The position numbers and the translations under genes were made by a program. Under the pieces are notes generated by a model. The model searched no databases and was not told the DNA's origin. It saw nothing but the letters and a program-made list of their open reading frames with translations. Positions 1 through 5,943 of a stretch of DNA of 9,350 nt are shown piece after piece. Source of the DNA: Betaproteobacteria bacterium. Its GTDB lineage: Bacteria; Pseudomonadota; Gammaproteobacteria; Burkholderiales; Burkholderiaceae_C. Every line of letters begins with the position of its first letter. Position 1 is the stretch's first letter. The stretch lies in contig RFSP01000056.1 of assembly GCA_009923895.1 (NCBI GenBank), forward strand, positions 1 to 9,350, in the 5' to 3' direction.

Positions 1-19
1 GACCCTGGCCCGCACCCTA

Positions 20-39
20 CCCTCTTGGAGGGCTCCATG
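20..39 (+). promoter_or_regulatory. RBS in a small inverted repeat before the lytic transglycosylase gene
   Basis: A strong Shine-Dalgarno sequence, GGAGG at 27-31, sits 5 nt before the ATG at 37, which fixes that ATG as the start rather than the TTG at 25. The same bases form a perfect 5-bp inverted repeat, CCCTC (20-24) TTG GAGGG (28-32), so the ribosome site could be partly hidden in a short hairpin in the mRNA. The repeat is seen directly; any effect on translation is inference. Confidence 0.5.
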
Positions 40-873
40 CTGAAGCCTTTCCAATGGCCCGCGTGGTGTGTGGCCTTTGCCCGGTCTGTTCGGGTCTTTG
101 CCGTGGACGTGGGACACGGCGCATTGGAGATCAGCCACAACTCACTCGCGTTGGTGGGTTTGACCGTGGTGGGTGCCGCGCTCTTCGTGGGTGGCGACGC
201 CGCGCTTCGCGCTCAGGTCGAAGATCGCTTGATGGTGCTGCTGCAAGCGCGCCAAGAGGCTCGCGCCGAGGCCATGGGCGATGTCCTGGCGGGCGTGTCC
301 GACCTCGAAGCCGTGGGCCGCGCCACTGCGCTCGACCCGGCCAGCCTGCCTGCGCCGCAAGCCGCCGTGGTGCAATGGTTGTCCAAACGCTACCGCGTGG
401 CGCCAGAGCCCCTGGGCCGACTGGTACACGAGGCTTGGACGGTGGGCCGCCGCGCCGGACTCGAACCCACCCTCATCCTGGCCATCATGGCCATCGAGTC
501 GGGTTTCAATCCGTTTGCCCAAAGTGCCATGGGCGCCCAAGGCCTGATGCAGGTCATGACCCGCGTGCATGATGAGAAGTTCACGGCTTTTGGTGGCCAA
601 CACGCCACCTTCGATCCCGTGACCAACCTCAAAGTGGGCGTGCAGGTCCTCAAGGAATGCATCAGCCGCGCTGGCAATCTGAGCGCCGGTCTGCGGCTGT
701 ACGTCGGCGCCGGGCCCCAAGAAGACGACGGCGGCTATGTCGCACGGGTTCTCGCCGAGCAGGTGCATTTGAAGGGTGTGGCCGAGGGCAAAAACGTGCC
801 CATCTCCGTGCCCACCACGCTCAACGCCCCGGTGGCCTCCGCTACACTCGACGCTCTTCGCAACTCGCAATAA
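37..873 (+). CDS. Membrane-anchored lytic transglycosylase, SLT domain
   Basis: This 278-residue protein probably cleaves the glycan strands of peptidoglycan between N-acetylmuramic acid and N-acetylglucosamine, forming 1,6-anhydro ends, on the periplasmic face of the inner membrane. After a short N-terminal part there is one hydrophobic segment at about residues 36-53, then an alpha-helical linker, and an SLT (goose-lysozyme-like) domain from about residue 130 to 245. The family signature is clear: AIESGFNPFA holds the likely catalytic glutamate E154, followed by GAQGLMQVM (167-174) and the NLKVGVQVLKE helix (197-207). No lipobox or cleavable signal peptide is evident, so a single-pass anchor is more likely than export. 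The C-terminal 30 residues are low in conserved features. Its exact subfamily and cellular role are unknown. It is separated from glyA by a 94-bp gap containing a tandem array. Confidence 0.85.
   Translation: MLKPFQWPAWCVAFARSVRVFAVDVGHGALEISHNSLALVGLTVVGAALFVGGDAALRAQVEDRLMVLLQARQEARAEAMGDVLAGVSDLEAVGRATALDPASLPAPQAAVVQWLSKRYRVAPEPLGRLVHEAWTVGRRAGLEPTLILAIMAIESGFNPFAQSAMGAQGLMQVMTRVHDEKFTAFGGQHATFDPVTNLKVGVQVLKECISRAGNLSAGLRLYVGAGPQEDDGGYVARVLAEQVHLKGVAEGKNVPISVPTTLNAPVASATLDALRNSQ
843..848 (+). promoter_or_regulatory. Possible -10 element of a glyA promoter
   Basis: TACACT at 843-848, inside the last codons of the transglycosylase gene, resembles a sigma-70 -10 hexamer. No good -35 hexamer is seen about 17 bp upstream. 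If it is used, the glyA transcript would have a leader of roughly 110 nt containing the 10-bp repeat array. TATAAA at 878-883 is another candidate. This is a weak prediction. Confidence 0.25.
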
Positions 874-923
874 GACGTATAAAGGCGCAATAGTGCGCAA
901 TAGGGCGCATTCGGGCGCAATAG
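864..923 (+). repeat. 10-bp-period tandem array upstream of glyA
   Basis: Six consecutive 10-bp units are in register. The best units are GGCGCAATAG (884-893), TGCGCAATAG (894-903), GGCGCATTCG (904-913) and GGCGCAATAG (914-923). Two more diverged units, CTCGCAATAA (864-873) and GACGTATAAA (874-883), precede them. The exact heptamer CGCAATA occurs at 866, 886, 896 and 916. The array covers the stop codon of the upstream gene (TAA, 871-873) and ends 44 bp before the glyA ATG. A period of one helical turn would place every copy on the same face of the DNA. Function is unknown; it may be a protein-binding array or simple slippage. Confidence 0.7.
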
Positions 924-967
924 GGGCCGCTTTCTCGGCGGATCACTCTCAAAAGACAACTGCCATC

Positions 968-2218
968 ATGTTTGACCGCCAACAATCCACACTTGCCAAC
1001 ATCGACCCCGCCCTGTGGTCCGCCATCCAGGCCGAAAACCAGCGCCAAGAAGATCACATCGAGCTGATTGCGTCCGAGAACTACACCTCGCCCGCGGTGA
1101 TGCAGGCCCAGGGCTCGCAACTCACCAACAAGTACGCAGAAGGCTACCCTGGCAAGCGGTACTACGGCGGCTGCGAAAACGTGGATGTGGTGGAACAGCT
1201 GGCCATCGACCGCGTCAAACAATTGTTCGGTGCCGCCCACGCCAACGTGCAACCCAACTCGGGCTCGCAAGCCAACCAGGCGGTCTTCTTTGGGCTTTTG
1301 CAGCCTGGTGACACGATCATGGGCATGAGCTTGGCCGAAGGGGGTCACCTCACCCACGGCATGCCGCTCAACATGAGCGGCAAGTGGTTCAAGGTGGTGA
1401 GCTACGGTCTCGATGCCAACGAAGTCATCGACTACGACGCCATGGAGCGTTTGGCCCACCAACACCGCCCCAAGCTCATCGTGGCAGGAGCGTCGGCCTA
1501 CAGCCTGCGCATTGACTATGAGCGTTTTGCCAAGGTGGCCAAGTCCATCGGGGCGTACTTCATGTTCGACATGGCCCACTACGCGGGCTTGATTGCCGCA
1601 GGTGTCTATCCCAACCCCGTGCCGTACGCCGATGTGGTCACTTCCACCACGCACAAGAGCTTGCGCGGTCCGCGGGGCGGCATCATCGTGATGAACGACG
1701 AAGACATTGCCAAGAAAATCAACAGCGCCATCTTCCCCGGCATTCAGGGCGGTCCGCTCATGCATGTCATTGCGGGCAAGGCCGTGGCCTTTCAAGAAGC
1801 GCTCCAACCGGGCTTCAAGCAGTATCAGCAGCAGGTGGTGGCCAACGCCCGGGTGCTGGCCGAAACCCTCACGCAGCGTGGCCTGCGCATCGTGTCGGGC
1901 CGCACCGAAAGCCACGTGATGCTGGTGGATCTGCGGCCCAAAAACCTCACGGGCAAAGAGGCCGAGACCATCCTCGGGCAGGCCCACATGACCTGCAATA
2001 AAAACGGCATTCCTAACGACCCGCAAAAGCCCATGATCACCAGCGGCATCCGCTTGGGCTCACCGGCCATGACCACGCGGGGATTCAAAGAAGAGCAGGC
2101 CCGGCAAACCGCTCACCTGATTGCCGATGTGCTGGACCACCCGCACGATGCCGCGTCCATCGCGGCCGTGCGCGCCAAGGTCAGCGACCTCACCCGGCAG
2201 TTCCCGGTCTACCGCTGA
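968..2218 (+). CDS. glyA: Serine hydroxymethyltransferase
   Basis: This PLP enzyme interconverts serine and glycine while loading a one-carbon unit onto tetrahydrofolate, feeding purine, thymidylate and methionine synthesis in the cytoplasm. The 416-residue length matches the bacterial family (about 417). The PLP lysine is K230 in STTHKSLRGPRGG. D201 and H204 lie in FDMAHYAGL, S36 in ELIASENYTS, and the YAEGYPGKRYYGGCE block is intact. The C-terminal part keeps TSGIRLGSPAMTTRG. The ATG at 968 is chosen because the protein then begins like other family members. The frame stays open back to 776, but that stretch encodes repeat-derived sequence with no family match. No strong Shine-Dalgarno site is visible, only a purine-rich AAAAGA about 10 nt upstream. 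nrdR follows 49 bp downstream, a pairing I recall as common in Burkholderiales. Confidence 0.97.
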   Translation: MFDRQQSTLANIDPALWSAIQAENQRQEDHIELIASENYTSPAVMQAQGSQLTNKYAEGYPGKRYYGGCENVDVVEQLAIDRVKQLFGAAHANVQPNSGSQANQAVFFGLLQPGDTIMGMSLAEGGHLTHGMPLNMSGKWFKVVSYGLDANEVIDYDAMERLAHQHRPKLIVAGASAYSLRIDYERFAKVAKSIGAYFMFDMAHYAGLIAAGVYPNPVPYADVVTSTTHKSLRGPRGGIIVMNDEDIAKKINSAIFPGIQGGPLMHVIAGKAVAFQEALQPGFKQYQQQVVANARVLAETLTQRGLRIVSGRTESHVMLVDLRPKNLTGKEAETILGQAHMTCNKNGIPNDPQKPMITSGIRLGSPAMTTRGFKEEQARQTAHLIADVLDHPHDAASIAAVRAKVSDLTRQFPVYR

Positions 2219-2267
2219 GCGCACCGAGAACGCCAAGAGCGACGCTGCCTGAGCTCTGCACTGCGAC

Positions 2268-2708
2268 ATGCGCTGCCCCTACTGCGGTCACGACGAAACA
2301 CAGGTTGCAGAAACGCGCGACTCCGACGAGGGCTTCACTCGTCGGCGTCGCCGTTGCACGCAATGCGAGCGACGCTTCACCACGTACGAGCGTCCCGACA
2401 TCGCCATGCCCGCGGTGGTCAAGCGCGACGGCGGCCGGGTGGAGTTTGATCCCGCCAAACTGCGGGCTTCCATGATGCTGGCCCTGCGCAAGCGCCCAGT
2501 GAGCGTCGAACAAGTCGACGCGGCCATGGAGCGCATCCAAGAAAAACTCCTGTCCAGCGCCGTTCGTGAAGTGCCCACCACCCGATTGGGCGAACTCGTC
2601 ATGCGCGAACTCAAACGCATCGACAAGGTCGCCTATGTGCGCTTTGCGTCGGTCTACAGGAGTTTTGAAGACGTCGACGAATTCCGGCAATTGATTCGAG
2701 ACATTTGA
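2268..2708 (+). CDS. nrdR: Transcriptional repressor NrdR
   Basis: NrdR senses ATP/dATP and represses ribonucleotide reductase operons by binding NrdR boxes. The 146-residue protein has the two parts expected. An N-terminal zinc ribbon has cysteine pairs C3-P-Y-C6 and C30-T-Q-C33, with the arginine-rich stretch RRRRR (25-29) and RFTTYER that contact DNA. An ATP-cone domain follows from about residue 47 to 137, with VVKRDGGRVEFDPAKL at its start and VAYVRFASVYRSF near its end. The start ATG at 2268 gives the invariant MRCPYCG opening. There is no clear Shine-Dalgarno site, and the gene lies 49 bp after glyA, so the two may be cotranscribed. No NrdR-box-like pair was seen in this window, so its targets are elsewhere. 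The stop codon is followed by a 139-bp gap before the pilin genes. Confidence 0.96.
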   Translation: MRCPYCGHDETQVAETRDSDEGFTRRRRRCTQCERRFTTYERPDIAMPAVVKRDGGRVEFDPAKLRASMMLALRKRPVSVEQVDAAMERIQEKLLSSAVREVPTTRLGELVMRELKRIDKVAYVRFASVYRSFEDVDEFRQLIRDI

Positions 2709-2765
2709 CCGATTCCATGGTCTGCATGGCGTAAGCCGCCCCGCCTTCCCGCCGCCTTGTCCATC

Positions 2766-2818
2766 CCCCCAAAGAGGGGTGCGAGTAGGACCGGATGTCC
2801 CCCATGAAGGGGTCGCGA
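2766..2818. repeat. Two C-run/G-run mini-hairpins spaced 33 bp apart
   Basis: In the gap between nrdR and the first pilin gene, two similar short units occur: CCCC-AAAGA-GGGG (2767-2779) followed by TGCGAG, and CCCC-ATGAA-GGGG (2800-2812) followed by TCGCGA. Each can fold into a 4-bp stem with a 5-nt loop, and the two are offset by exactly 33 bp. They may be a short intergenic repeat of the REP kind or a weak structure after nrdR. No T-run directly follows either stem, so a standard intrinsic terminator is not supported. Confidence 0.45.
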
Positions 2819-2835
2819 ACTTTGCGGCGGATTTT

Positions 2836-2841
2836 TACAGT
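2836..2841 (+). promoter_or_regulatory. -10-like hexamer just before the fimT-like gene
   Basis: TACAGT at 2836-2841 is followed by a 6-nt GC-rich spacer (GCGGGC) and then the ATG at 2848. This spacing would put the transcription start on the A of the start codon, giving a leaderless mRNA. No convincing -35 hexamer is seen. The same layout occurs before ribD and ribBX in this window. Confidence 0.45.
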
Positions 2842-2847
2842 GCGGGC

Positions 2848-3414
2848 ATGGTCTCCCGCCGCATCACCCCCCACCGCTTGGCGCCGCGCCGCAAAAACCA
2901 ATCGGGCTTCAGCCTGATGGATGGGCTCGTCGCTACCAGCGTGGTGGCCATCTTGGCGGGCATTGCCGCCACCAGTGCGGGCGACTCCCGAGCGCGTCAG
3001 CAGCTCCTGGGTGCAGCGGGCGAATTTGAAAGCCACATTCACCACGCAAGAGCCATGGCCACAGCCACCAACGCGGTGGTGCGCATCAGTTTTGAAGCAC
3101 TTCAAGAAGGTGCGTGTTATGTCTTGCACACCGGCAGCAGCACCGATTGCACCTGCTCGGCCAGTGGCTCGGTTCAGTGCACCCCCAACGTCACGCCACT
3201 GCGAGTGGTCTCCTTTGACGCCAACTCGGGTCTGCGCGTGGCGTCCAACGTCAAGTCCATGGCCATCGATCCCGTGCGTGGCACCGTCTCACCGGCAGGG
3301 ACCGTGCGCTTTGCAGCGCCCAACGGCGCGGCCGTGCACCAGGTGGTCAATGTCATGGGGCGTGTGAGGTCGTGTTCGCCCACGCCAGGCATGGCGGGCG
3401 TCTTGCCATGCTGA
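2848..3414 (+). CDS. FimT/GspH-like type IV minor pilin
   Basis: This 188-residue prepilin is probably matured by the prepilin peptidase PilD and enters the tip or initiation complex of a type IV pilus. A basic leader (residues 1-20) ends in G20, followed by FSLMDGLVATSVVAILAGIA, the usual hydrophobic N-terminal helix. The residue at mature position 5 is Asp (D25) instead of the nearly universal Glu. A GspH-like globular domain follows, with cysteines at 90, 101, 103, 111, 176 and 188. Near the C-terminus GRVR (171-174), then CSPTPG, matches the GRxR motif that in Legionella FimT is needed for DNA binding in natural transformation. The ATG at 2848 gives a normal short leader; a GTG at 2779 would add 23 unlikely residues. 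It is the first gene of the five-gene pilin set and overlaps the next start by 7 nt. Confidence 0.82.
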   Translation: MVSRRITPHRLAPRRKNQSGFSLMDGLVATSVVAILAGIAATSAGDSRARQQLLGAAGEFESHIHHARAMATATNAVVRISFEALQEGACYVLHTGSSTDCTCSASGSVQCTPNVTPLRVVSFDANSGLRVASNVKSMAIDPVRGTVSPAGTVRFAAPNGAAVHQVVNVMGRVRSCSPTPGMAGVLPC

Positions 3415-3950
3415 ATGGGCTTTCCCCTTTGTTCGTACCGCGGTCCTGTCGCCATCCACGCACGCACGGACTGTCGTTGATCGAGGCCTGCGTGGCCTTG
3501 GCTTTGGTGGCTCTCATGGTCTGTCTGGCTTGGCCCTCTTGGAGCCAGGCTTCGCGCAAAACCCGGCGAGCCGAAGCCATTTCGGCGCTGCTGGGCCTGC
3601 AACAAGCGCAAGAACAACGCTACGCGGCACAAGGCGCTTACACCGACGACCTCGCTGCCTTGGGCTGGCCCACGGGGCTGAGCACCAGCGGCCTGTATCG
3701 ATTGCAAATCATTGGAGCCTCGGCGGCAGGGTATACCGCCACGGCCACCTTGTTGCCAAGCTCCGATGCATCGAACGACGCCGAGTGCCAAGTCCTGGCC
3801 GTTCGATGGACGTGGGGGCAATCGAGCTTTGGATCGGCTTGTGCAGGCTGTTCATTGCCGGGCTCGTCCATGGGCTCGTCCACGGGCTCTTTAGCAGGGG
3901 CCGTTGACCTCCCCATCTTGTCAGACCCTGCTCGGTGCTGGTCGCGATGA
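3408..3950 (+). CDS. PilE-like type IV pilin
   Basis: The 180-residue protein has a 21-residue basic leader ending in G21, then LSLIEACVALALVALMV, with Glu at mature position 5 as the assembly model requires. The mature chain starts with Leu rather than Phe. The segment RRAEAISALLGLQQAQEQ and then YAAQGAYTDDL (72-82) matches the PilE-type minor pilins of betaproteobacteria, and the chain ends in a cysteine-tryptophan pair (CWSR). Between C148 and that end there is an unusual serine/glycine-rich linker (SSMGSSTGS) encoded by a 12-bp tandem repeat. The ATG at 3408 overlaps the previous stop codon (ATGCTGA), which supports translational coupling and sets the start. Its stop overlaps the next ATG (ATGA). 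Whether it is a main pilin or a minor one is not decided by the sequence; its company with PilW, PilX and PilV points to a minor role. Confidence 0.78.
   Translation: MLNGLSPLFVPRSCRHPRTHGLSLIEACVALALVALMVCLAWPSWSQASRKTRRAEAISALLGLQQAQEQRYAAQGAYTDDLAALGWPTGLSTSGLYRLQIIGASAAGYTATATLLPSSDASNDAECQVLAVRWTWGQSSFGSACAGCSLPGSSMGSSTGSLAGAVDLPILSDPARCWSR
3860..3889 (+). repeat. 12-bp tandem repeat inside the PilE-like gene
   Basis: GGGCTCGTCCAT (3860-3871), GGGCTCGTCCAC (3872-3883) and a partial third unit GGGCTC (3884-3889) encode the Gly/Ser-rich linker near the C-terminus of the pilin. The unit length is a multiple of three, so copy-number change would lengthen or shorten the linker without breaking the frame. 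Confidence 0.75.
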
Positions 3951-4642
3951 GTGGACCCGCCCTGACACGCGGTCTGTCCAGCCTGGAAATCTTGGTGGGT
4001 CTGGCGCTGGGCTTTTTGTTGCTCACGCCGCTGGTGCAAATGGCGTCGTCCCAATGGTCTGGGCTACGTCAGTGGTCCACCGATCTCAAATTGCAGCAGT
4101 CCCTTCGCGCGGTGGCCAATGCCATGGCGAGCGACCTGCGCCGCGCCGGCAGCTGGTCATGGGCCGATCGGGCCATTCCAGGCTCCTCAGGCGGCATCAA
4201 TCCTTACGCCGTGCTGCAAGTCACCGATGGAGGCGGTCTGACCGACGGTGTGAGCTATGCCTACACCCATCCCAAGCGGGCCGAAGACGGTGTGCTCACC
4301 GACGATGAGCGCTTGGGGTGGCGCTTGCGCAACGGCGTCATTGAGTCTCAGCTGGGTCAGGGCAACTGGCAGGCCTTGAGTGACCCTCAGCGCGTGCGCA
4401 TCACCCGCCTGAAGCTCAGCTTGCAATCTCACACCCAAACCTTGCCCTGTGCGCGTGCGTGCACCACACCTGCTGCAGGCATCGCCCTTGAGTCCCCTTG
4501 CCCCCCTGTGCAAACCATGCGCACGGTGTGGATCGATTTGGCCGGCCAAACACCGCCCTCGTCATCCTGGGTGTCGTCCCGTTCTTTGCAGACGGCAGTA
4601 CAGCTTCGAAACGACACTTGGGCAGGCGCATGTCGCGACTGA
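3947..4642 (+). CDS. PilW/GspJ-like minor pilin
   Basis: This 231-residue prepilin has a very short leader, MSGPALTRG, cleaved after G9. The mature protein begins LSSLEILVGLALGFLLLTPL, with Glu (E14) at mature position 5. PilW/GspJ features follow: a long helix with LRAVANAMASDLRRAG (53-68), then a beta-rich domain with TDGVSYAYTHP and a pattern of late cysteines (168, 172, 185, 229). In the family, PilW helps prime pilus assembly together with PilV, PilX and FimT at the inner membrane. The ATG at 3947 shares bases with the preceding stop (ATGA), so translation is probably coupled; a GTG at 3935 is possible but would only lengthen the leader. Its stop lies 13 nt inside the next gene. The family call rests on N-terminal motif, length and gene order; the globular part is diverged. 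Confidence 0.75.
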   Translation: MSGPALTRGLSSLEILVGLALGFLLLTPLVQMASSQWSGLRQWSTDLKLQQSLRAVANAMASDLRRAGSWSWADRAIPGSSGGINPYAVLQVTDGGGLTDGVSYAYTHPKRAEDGVLTDDERLGWRLRNGVIESQLGQGNWQALSDPQRVRITRLKLSLQSHTQTLPCARACTTPAAGIALESPCPPVQTMRTVWIDLAGQTPPSSSWVSSRSLQTAVQLRNDTWAGACRD

Positions 4643-5943
4643 ACCGTTCCCTTCGGACGCGCCGACCCACCGCGTTCGGGCAACGCGGCGGCGCACTCTT
4701 GATCACGGTGCTGGGTCTGAGCGTGGCCACCTTGGTGGGGCTTTTGTACGCCAGCCGCAGTCTCGCCACCGAACAGCGGTCTTCGCTGATGCAATGGCGC
4801 GCGGCCCAAGCCGCACAGGCGGCAGAGGCAGGACTGGAGTGGACACTCGCGGCCCTGAACGCGGGCCGGCTGTCATCCAGTTGCCGACCCACTGCGGACG
4901 CCAGCGCCTCTACATTGGCCCAGCGATGGTGGCAGGAGAACACGTCTTCCGGCAGCGCAACCTCCGCTCAGCGTGCAGGTTGTTTATTGCAAGACAGCAG
5001 CTGGATCTGCCGCTGTCCCACGTCGGCTTCCGTGGCGACCGAGCCTCGATCGGGAGGACCTGCCTTTGAAGTCCACGCCCAGACCTCCCAAGCGGTCAAC
5101 ACCTTGCGGCTTCAATCGGTGGGGTGCAGCACAGCGAGTGATTCTTGCCTTCGAAGTGGCGTGGCCTTGGCGCCCGATGCGGCGGCCTCGGTGAGCCGGG
5201 TGGTGGGGCGTGTTCCCCATCTGCGTGTCCAGCCCAACGCCGCGGTGACCGTCACGCAAGACGTTCGCCTGTCAGCTCCTGCGGGCTTGTCTTGGAACGT
5301 GTCAACGGCTCAGACGCCTGCATCGAGCGCGGCCATGCGAGCAGGCGGCGTGGTGCAGGGCGATAACGCATCGCTCCAAGCCCTGCGGTCCGACGGCAGC
5401 CCAGCCCCGGTCATCACCCAAGACGCTTGGCTCATGGCCTCGGCGCTCGCCTCCCCCGAGCGGCGTTTTGCCACCTGGATGGGATTGGCACCCAAGGCGT
5501 TTCAGCAGCTCACATCGGTCACCTCGCTGTCTTGCCCCTCTCAAGGCTGTGCCGATGCCTTGCTTTCTGCAGTGGCGCTTCGGCCTGGCGCCACCGTGTG
5601 GGTGCGTGGAACCTTGCGTTTGGAGCGCAGCGTTTCGGTGGGTTCGACGATGGAGCCCGTGCTCATCGTGGCCGAGGAGGGCTTGGCCTTGGACACACCC
5701 GCCAGCCAGATCACAGGGGTGGTCGTATTGCCCGCCCTGCCAAGTGCGGACTCGGGGACGGTGGCCAGCGCCTTCATCCGCGGCTCTGGGTCGATCCAAG
5801 GGGCCTTGGTGTGTCTGGGCACCTTGGCAGGACCGACTGATCAAGCCTGGCCCGCAGTGCGACACGATCCCGACGTGGTGGCCCGCGTCTTGACCGATCG
5901 GGGCGAGTGGGTCCGGGTGCCTGGGGGATGGCGTGACTTCTAG
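4630..5943 (+). CDS. Enlarged PilX/GspK-like pilus assembly protein
   Basis: The 437-residue protein begins with a basic segment, then QRGGALLITVLGLSVATLVG (18-37), a type III-like hydrophobic helix without the position-5 Glu. This lack is typical of PilX and GspK, which sit at the pilus tip. The following MQWRAAQAAQAAEAGLEWTL (54-73) matches the PilX N-terminal domain, where an AAEA motif is usual. It is much longer than the common PilX of about 150-200 residues. The extra part holds cysteines in a central cluster (85, 118, 127, 129, 166, 173) and a valine/glycine-rich C-terminal region (320-395) that looks beta-helical. The ending, HDPDVVARVL then VRVPGGWRDF, resembles the tail of PilX-like proteins in Comamonadaceae as I recall them. 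Start ATG 4630 overlaps pilW by 13 nt. With no pilY1 in the cluster, the large domain could be the tip module; this is inference. Confidence 0.7.
   Translation: MSRLNRSLRTRRPTAFGQRGGALLITVLGLSVATLVGLLYASRSLATEQRSSLMQWRAAQAAQAAEAGLEWTLAALNAGRLSSSCRPTADASASTLAQRWWQENTSSGSATSAQRAGCLLQDSSWICRCPTSASVATEPRSGGPAFEVHAQTSQAVNTLRLQSVGCSTASDSCLRSGVALAPDAAASVSRVVGRVPHLRVQPNAAVTVTQDVRLSAPAGLSWNVSTAQTPASSAAMRAGGVVQGDNASLQALRSDGSPAPVITQDAWLMASALASPERRFATWMGLAPKAFQQLTSVTSLSCPSQGCADALLSAVALRPGATVWVRGTLRLERSVSVGSTMEPVLIVAEEGLALDTPASQITGVVVLPALPSADSGTVASAFIRGSGSIQGALVCLGTLAGPTDQAWPAVRHDPDVVARVLTDRGEWVRVPGGWRDF

Noticed and set aside
864..923. CRISPR-like array
   Set aside because: The units are 10 bp with no spacers, so this is a simple tandem repeat.
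776..967. Upstream extension of the glyA frame
   Set aside because: The frame is open, but the extra 64 codons translate the end of another gene and the 10-bp repeats. The ATG at 968 gives a normal SHMT N-terminus and length.
842..2026. 394-codon open frame on the minus strand opposite glyA
   Set aside because: It is a shadow of glyA, rich in His/Val/Gly as antisense translations of GC-rich genes are, with no recognisable motif.
2779..2847. GTG start giving a longer FimT-like protein
   Set aside because: It would put 43 residues before the cleavage site and begin inside a mini-hairpin; the ATG at 2848 gives an ordinary 20-residue leader.
2709..2847. Intrinsic terminator after nrdR
   Set aside because: The only stems are 4 bp long and no T-run directly follows them; the T5 at 2832-2836 is about 20 bp downstream.
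4449..5069. 206-codon + strand frame across the PilW-like/PilX-like junction
   Set aside because: It is out of frame with both pilin genes, begins with no ribosome site and has an Arg/Pro-rich composition without motifs.
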